Shown: positions 50,428 through 54,579 of the stretch, piece after piece
How positions within the stretch are numbered: position 1 is the stretch's first letter
Layout of the letters: each line of letters opens with the position of its first letter
Assembly (NCBI GenBank): GCA_903916755.1
Contig: CAIWXW010000188.1
Coordinates: forward strand, 1-54,579
Reading direction: 5' to 3'
Source of the DNA: an uncultured Opitutaceae bacterium
Lineage (GTDB): Bacteria > Verrucomicrobiota > Verrucomicrobiia > Opitutales > Opitutaceae
DNA: 54,579 nucleotides
Translations under genes and position numbers: made by a program
Notes under the pieces: generated by a model
The model's database searches: none
What the model was told of the DNA's origin: nothing
The model's input: the letters and a program-made list of their open reading frames with translations, nothing else

Positions 50428-52652
50428 GCGCCTCGCGCGTGGCGATGAACCTGCAGGACATCCCGCAGACGGTCTCGGTCGTCACCCATGAGCTGATCGA
50501 CCAGACCGGTGCGTCCCGGATGCTGGACGCCGCCAAGTACGTGACCCCGATCGTCGAGTCGACGCTGCCCTACGGGGGCGATCGCTACATGATCCGGGGG
50601 TTCCAGGTGTCGGAGGAATTCATCGACGGCACGAATCTGTCGGGCGCCGACGGCTACAGCGCCTCGCTCGCGCCGTACAACATCGAGCGCATTGAGATCA
50701 TCAAGGGCCCGAACGCGATCCTGGTGCCCGGCGGCAGCCCCGGCGGGGTGATGAACCCCATCACCAAGTCGCCCCTGGCGGTCGACGCGACCACGCTCAA
50801 CCTGGGCGTCTCCGAATACCTCGGCGACGACACCTGGTTCGACATCAACCGGGTGCTGACCTCGGACGGTCGGATGGCCGTCCGGTTCGTGGGCGCGATC
50901 TGGAAGACGGATTACTACATCAACGGGCAGTTCCGCGACGGGTATGAGGCGGCCCCGTCGTTTTCCTACCAATTCTCGCCGACCGAGAAGCTGACGCTGA
51001 AGGCGGACCTGATGCAGGATCGCGAGACCAACCTCGCGGGGCTGCCGGTCGATCCCAGCATCGGCTCGACCGGATACGCCCAGATCGCCCGCGGCCTGCC
51101 GCGGGACTTTATGTTCGGCAAAGATGTCGATTCGCGGCACCGCACCACGATCCGGGGCAGCGGCGAGCTGCTCTCGACCTTCGGCGAGCATGTCACCTCC
51201 CGCCTCTACGTGATGGGCGACGAGGTCCGCCGCCGCGACGTGGGCGGGACCGGCGCCGGCCTGACGAATGCCGGCGGGGGCAGCGTCAATCCGTTCACCG
51301 GCCAATACCAGCCCGGCATCTCCTGGAACACCGCGGCTTATAATGCCAACCCGGGCGTCGCCCTGGTCGGCACGCCCGTGCCCGTGACGGATCCCTCCGT
51401 CTGGGTGTACACCCGGAACAACGGGCTGGTCGACCTCCACTACACGGAGGCCCACCTCAAGAACGACTACGTGATCGAGTTCGACAATCCCTGGTTCAAG
51501 TCGACGACGCTGGCGGGCTACGCCGCCAACACCTCGAAGGTGCACTACCGGTCGTATCCCGCCGCCTCCCGTCCCGCGGTCCCCGCCAGCAACCTGGCGG
51601 GCATAAGCTTTCCGGCCTACGTCTTCCCGCCGATCCTGCCCGGGCTCACCTCGGCGGCGCTCGGCACCGACAAGACGGCCCGCCAGGACGATTTCCAGAT
51701 GTTCGCGCAGGAGACGGTCAGCGTGCTCGACGAGCATCTCCTGGTGAACGGCGGCGTCTCGCGCTTCTTCGGCGAGGTCTACCGGACCGACAACACCGGG
51801 ACCGCGATCCTCGCCGCGCTGCCCACCTCGCCCGCCTACAACCTGACGAGCGACGCGACCTCGGTCGGCGTGGTCCTGAAGCCGATCAAGCCGATCTCGC
51901 TCTTTTTCAGCCGCAACACGACCGGCGGCACGCTGCCGGGCACGCTGAGCGCGGGCATCACCGATCCCTCCACCAAGCTGGCGGTCGGCGACCAGAACGA
52001 GTACGGGATCAAGACCGCGCTGCTCGACGGGCGGCTGACGGCCGCGTTTTCGTATTTCGACATCAAGCAGAAGAACTATGCGATCACGGACAGCCTGTTC
52101 TACACCCTCCAGTCGCAGGGCCTGTTCGCTGAGGCGGCGCTCCATTCGCTGCCGCTTTACGTGAATCTCGAGTCGAAGGGATGGGAATTCGAGACGACCT
52201 ATTCCTTCAGCAAGAATTTCACCATCCTGGGCAACTACACCAACTACCGCGAGCGCGTGCCGGTCACCAATATCCGGCTGCGCGCCGTCCCGGACCACGC
52301 GGGCGGCGTCTTCGCCGACTATGAATTCACCAACGGCATCCTGCAGGGTTTCGGGATCAATGTGGGGGTCGACTACAAGAGCGATGTGGCGGGCACCAAT
52401 GCCTCGGGTTACACCACCACCCGGCCGCTCCCGAACGGTCAGGCCTTTGTGCCGGTGCAGCCGACCTTCCTCGTCGCCGGCCGCACGCTCGCGAATGTGG
52501 GCCTGACGTACAAGTATGACCGCCACTGGAGTGTGCGCCTGACGGTGGATAACGCGCTGAACAAGAGCTACATCATGGCGGCCGGCAGCGGCACGTCCCT
52601 GGTCGTGGGCACGCCGCGTTCCTGGCAGAGCGAGCTGACGTACAAGTTTTAG
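50361..52652 (+). CDS. TonB-dependent (siderophore-type) outer-membrane receptor, frameshifted at its 5' end
   Basis: Frame of 763 aa covering plug and barrel: KFEVSESSANPYQASQALSA, the TonB-box region and plug (MNLQDIPQTVSVVTHELI; YMIRGFQ; IERIEIIKGPNAILVPGGSP), then a long beta-barrel ending in SELTYKF with a terminal aromatic residue. The plug resembles siderophore receptors of the FhuE/FpvA type. The frame itself starts at a GTG without a signal peptide; the signal peptide (ATG at 50245) is one frame away. A single missing base near 50357 would give AAAPAPTVVLPKFEVSE and a normal 50245–52652 receptor. So the gene is either a pseudogene or affected by a sequencing error. Neighbours fit a FecIRA-like system; the ligand is unknown. 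Confidence 0.85.
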   Translation: MVLPKFEVSESSANPYQASQALSASRVAMNLQDIPQTVSVVTHELIDQTGASRMLDAAKYVTPIVESTLPYGGDRYMIRGFQVSEEFIDGTNLSGADGYSASLAPYNIERIEIIKGPNAILVPGGSPGGVMNPITKSPLAVDATTLNLGVSEYLGDDTWFDINRVLTSDGRMAVRFVGAIWKTDYYINGQFRDGYEAAPSFSYQFSPTEKLTLKADLMQDRETNLAGLPVDPSIGSTGYAQIARGLPRDFMFGKDVDSRHRTTIRGSGELLSTFGEHVTSRLYVMGDEVRRRDVGGTGAGLTNAGGGSVNPFTGQYQPGISWNTAAYNANPGVALVGTPVPVTDPSVWVYTRNNGLVDLHYTEAHLKNDYVIEFDNPWFKSTTLAGYAANTSKVHYRSYPAASRPAVPASNLAGISFPAYVFPPILPGLTSAALGTDKTARQDDFQMFAQETVSVLDEHLLVNGGVSRFFGEVYRTDNTGTAILAALPTSPAYNLTSDATSVGVVLKPIKPISLFFSRNTTGGTLPGTLSAGITDPSTKLAVGDQNEYGIKTALLDGRLTAAFSYFDIKQKNYAITDSLFYTLQSQGLFAEAALHSLPLYVNLESKGWEFETTYSFSKNFTILGNYTNYRERVPVTNIRLRAVPDHAGGVFADYEFTNGILQGFGINVGVDYKSDVAGTNASGYTTTRPLPNGQAFVPVQPTFLVAGRTLANVGLTYKYDRHWSVRLTVDNALNKSYIMAAGSGTSLVVGTPRSWQSELTYKF

Positions 52653-52847
52653 GCCGAGGGGGCTTGAGCTTCGGGCCGCGGGAGAGGGGAGGGCTTCGGC
52701 CTTCCTTCGCCCGCGGCCCGATTCGGCTGCCGGCGGGAAAGAGATGCCGGGGACAGGCGGCGCGGGCTCGGATCAAACCCGCCCCGATGGTTCACGGAGG
52801 CGGCCCGGCAGTGACGGGTGCGGGGCCAGCGGGGGCGCTGCGAAAAA

Positions 52848-52932
52848 TGGTGCCCGGGACAGGACTTGAACCTGCACATCTTGCGATACCAGATCCTAAG
52901 TCTGGCGTGTCTGCCAATTCCACCACCCGGGC
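52848..52932 (-). tRNA. tRNA-Leu, anticodon UAG
   Basis: 85 nt. On the minus strand, the acceptor arm GCCCGGG pairs with CCCGGGC and is followed by an encoded ACCA end. The anticodon arm is CCAGA-CTTAGGA-TCTGG, giving anticodon TAG. A long variable arm (type II tRNA) and T-arm with GGTTCAAGTCC are present. No intron. It lies between the TonB receptor gene and the LacI regulator, 34 bp downstream of the latter's stop; no integrase or att duplication is seen beside it. Confidence 0.95.
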
Positions 52933-52966
52933 GGGAAAACGAGCCGCGAGCCTGAGGGGGCGGCGC

Positions 52967-54070
52967 TCAGGGCGCAACGGATTTGCGCCGGCGCGCGGGC
53001 GGGGTGGCCGGGACCGGCGCCGCCACGGGCGCAAGCGGCCGACTGGCGGTGAGCAGGCTCGGGCCGTCGACCCAGCGGGCGGGAATCATGGTCGTGGTCG
53101 GCCACTCCGGGACGCCGCGCTCATTGCGCTGCAACTGGGCCACCAGCAGTTCGGCGGCGCGGGCGCCCAGCACGTGGGGCTGGAGATCCAGCCCGGCGCA
53201 GGGCCGGGTTTTCATGACCAGATTCAGGCTGACGAAGCCGTGCGTGTCCGGGACGACCGCCCCGCAGCCCTCCATCCATTCCATCACCTCGGTGTTGTGG
53301 CAGAGGACGACGTCCGGCTGAAACCGGCGAAACCATCGGACAAATTCATCCCGCGTGAGCGCCGTCGACATCAGCGGCGCGATCGCCTCGATCCCGGGCT
53401 GGTTCTCCTGGAAGGCGCGAAAGGCGCCCGACCAGCGATGCTGCAGCCGCTCGTCGTTGTGGCGGTGGAGCACCAGGCCCGGCCGCCGGTAGCCGCGCGC
53501 CGCGAGCCGCGCCAGCCCGGCCAGCATGGCGCGGTGGTGGTCGGAGGAGACCGAGTGCAGGGCGGGGCGCTCGATGATGTAGTCCGTGTAGATCCCGGCG
53601 TAGCGCTTCCAATCGAGCTGGGACAGGTCGGGCTCGTACCAGGCCGGCAGCAGGAGGACCCCGTGGATGCCGCGGGACTGCAGGACCGAGTCCAGGCGCG
53701 GGACCGAGAGGCCGCCGTCGCGGCCCATGACGAAATTCTCCACCTTGAAGCCCAGCTCCTCGGCGCGGGCCGCGGCGCCCACGACGAGTTCGTGGTGAAA
53801 ACGAGCCGCAAAGGCGGGCCGGTCGGGCTCGTCGAGGTCGATGGCCGCGATCACGCCGCGGAAGGTGGAGCCGCGCGAACGGCGCAGCTCCGACATGAGC
53901 GCGGCGGCGAGGGGATTGCGGTGATAGCCGGCGAGGCGGGCGGCTTCCTGGACCCGCTGGACCGTCCGGAGGTCCACGCGCGGGGCGCCCCGCAGCGCAT
54001 CCGACACCGTGGTGCGGGACAGTCCCAGTTCACGGGCGAGCGATCGGACAGTGGGCGCGGCAATGGACAT
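52967..54070 (-). CDS. LacI-family transcriptional regulator
   Basis: 367 aa. The N-terminal helix-turn-helix (TVRSLARELGLSRTTVSDAL, residues 7–26) and hinge helix region (NPLAAALMSELRR) are of LacI/GalR type; the rest is a periplasmic-binding-like sensor domain (FRGVIAAIDLDEPDRP; FHHELVVGAAARAEELGFKVE; SRGIHGVLLLP; AIAPLMSTALTRDEFVRWF). The C-terminal tail is Pro/Ala-rich and basic (PATPPARRRKSVAP). Known members repress or activate sugar-uptake genes. It is divergent from the exported protein at 54414, probably its target, with repeated GCGCCAA half-sites in the shared intergenic region. The effector sugar is not predictable. Confidence 0.92.
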   Translation of the reverse strand: MSIAAPTVRSLARELGLSRTTVSDALRGAPRVDLRTVQRVQEAARLAGYHRNPLAAALMSELRRSRGSTFRGVIAAIDLDEPDRPAFAARFHHELVVGAAARAEELGFKVENFVMGRDGGLSVPRLDSVLQSRGIHGVLLLPAWYEPDLSQLDWKRYAGIYTDYIIERPALHSVSSDHHRAMLAGLARLAARGYRRPGLVLHRHNDERLQHRWSGAFRAFQENQPGIEAIAPLMSTALTRDEFVRWFRRFQPDVVLCHNTEVMEWMEGCGAVVPDTHGFVSLNLVMKTRPCAGLDLQPHVLGARAAELLVAQLQRNERGVPEWPTTTMIPARWVDGPSLLTASRPLAPVAAPVPATPPARRRKSVAP

Positions 54071-54097
54071 CTCTGACTGTCCGGGATACCCGCCCCG

Positions 54098-54277
54098 GCG
54101 CCAAGTTCAAGCCAGGCTTTGCAGCTATTCGTTGGCGCGAAGGGGCCCGCGCCAAAACTTATCAACCAAATCGCGCCGCCCCTATGGTAATCCAGTTCTG
54201 GATACAGAAGGCGCCGCCGCGCTTCCGTTCAAACGTATCCAAAAAATTGGGAAAGGGGCGCCAATTCAGACCGTCTG
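54098..54277. promoter_or_regulatory. Putative operator region with repeated GCGCCAA half-sites and short palindromes
   Basis: The 343-bp divergent intergenic region (54071–54413) holds no gene. GCGCCAA occurs at 54098–54104, 54149–54155 and 54258–54264, and inverted as TTGGCGC at 54132–54138; the middle pair forms a 7-bp inverted repeat with a 10-bp spacer. Further palindromes are TCCAG-TT-CTGGA (54191–54202), CGTT-CA-AACG (54226–54235) and CAGAC-C-GTCTG (54267–54277). A LacI-type operator is plausible; which element is bound is unknown. Confidence 0.35.
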
Positions 54278-54413
54278 ACGGACTGTCGCCCCGGGCGTCC
54301 GTTGCCAGAAGTTCGGGGCGGTCTGTTCTCCACCCCCTCACGGTCAGGCGGATTTAAAAAAAGGCGTCGTCTCATGCGGCGCCGAGTTTGCCGGACCCCT
54401 TAGTTCCCCCAAT

Positions 54414-54579
54414 ATGACCACGCCTCGCGTTCCTGTTTCCAGAAGTGCCGCCGCCGGATGGGCGCTTGCCTTCCTCATTGCCATGGCCCGGCCGACGCCC
54501 GCGCGCGCGCAGGCCGCGGCTCCGGCCGCGGCCCATCCCGCGGCCCCCACGGCGGCCGCGGACGCCGCGGGCCCGCCGC
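54414..54579 (+). CDS. Exported protein, N-terminal fragment (cut by window edge)
   Basis: Only 55 codons are visible from the ATG at 54414. They encode a signal peptide (AAGWALAFLIAMARPTPARAQ) and then an Ala/Pro-rich stretch (PAAAHPAAPTAAADAAGPP). This start resembles those of TonB-dependent receptors in related bacteria, which have an Ala/Pro linker before the plug, and the divergent LacI gene fits a sugar-responsive receptor. No diagnostic domain is in view, so the identity is inference only. Confidence 0.55.
   Translation, partial: MTTPRVPVSRSAAAGWALAFLIAMARPTPARAQAAAPAAAHPAAPTAAADAAGPP

Noticed and set aside
48722-52652. FecR/TonB set as the uptake system for the NRPS product
   Set aside because: It is 16 kb away across several unrelated operons, and the predicted peptide has no hydroxamate, catechol or salicylate building enzyme; a siderophore link is unsupported.
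52848-52932. tRNA-Leu as a genomic-island attachment site
   Set aside because: No integrase, no direct repeat of the tRNA 3' end and no foreign-looking cargo were seen next to it.

Overview
The window is very GC-rich DNA from a bacterium, most likely a verrucomicrobium of the Opitutaceae type. That placement rests on gene content only: an ECF sigma factor–FecR–STN–TonB receptor set with an FEVSESSANPYQASQAL-type receptor N-terminus, a LacI regulator divergent from a second exported protein, TPR/GT-C membrane proteins, and an Npt-type (ATP:ADP antiporter-like) carrier. No rRNA or marker gene confirms it.

Left 32.6 kb (+ strand): a hybrid NRPS–PKS assembly line in four large genes that overlap by 4 bp each, followed by a class III aminotransferase of the EctB type. 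Domain order: C-A(N-MT)-T-C-A(Thr)-T / KS-(AT absent)-KR split by a C-MT-ACP / TubC docking-C-A(Gly)-T-C-A(aromatic?)-T-C-A(Val)-T-E-C-A(Orn or Dab)-T-C / A(Val-like, split by an MT between A2 and A3)-T-TE. Collinear reading gives seven amino acids and one ketide: N-Me-X, Thr extended by a methylated and reduced ketide (statine-like), Gly, a hydrophobic/aromatic residue, D-Val, Orn/Dab, and a Val-like residue, released by a thioesterase. The EctB homologue makes 2,4-diaminobutyrate a serious candidate for the sixth amino acid. The cluster probably continues leftwards: the first C domain starts at the window edge, and no AT, PPTase, MbtH protein or exporter is present here.

A 119-bp inverted-repeat element (32641–32759) separates the aminotransferase from a convergent seven-gene minus-strand block (42565 to 32742). 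In transcription order the block holds a LysA-like PLP decarboxylase, a PrmC-like methyltransferase, a class I SAM methyltransferase, a nucleotide-carrier-like membrane protein fused to HEAT repeats and a cyclic-nucleotide-binding domain, a HAMP sensor, a lone cyclic-nucleotide-binding protein and a second HAMP sensor. The last four overlap by 4 bp each and look like one undescribed signalling unit.

From 42.6 to 47.8 kb lie mostly general genes: a ferritin-like protein with a hairpin-rich leader, an exported TPR protein, a fatty-acid-hydroxylase-type membrane protein, phosphatidylserine decarboxylase, and a GT-C/TPR membrane protein. From 48.2 to 52.7 kb is an ECF sigma / FecR / STN / TonB-receptor transport-signalling set; the receptor has a frameshift between signal peptide and plug. 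The right end carries tRNA-Leu(UAG), a LacI regulator, an intergenic region with repeated GCGCCAA half-sites, and the start of an exported protein cut by the window edge.

Two apparent frameshifts (a G9 run at 27841–27849 and one near 50357) may be real mutations or sequencing errors; the sequence alone cannot decide.
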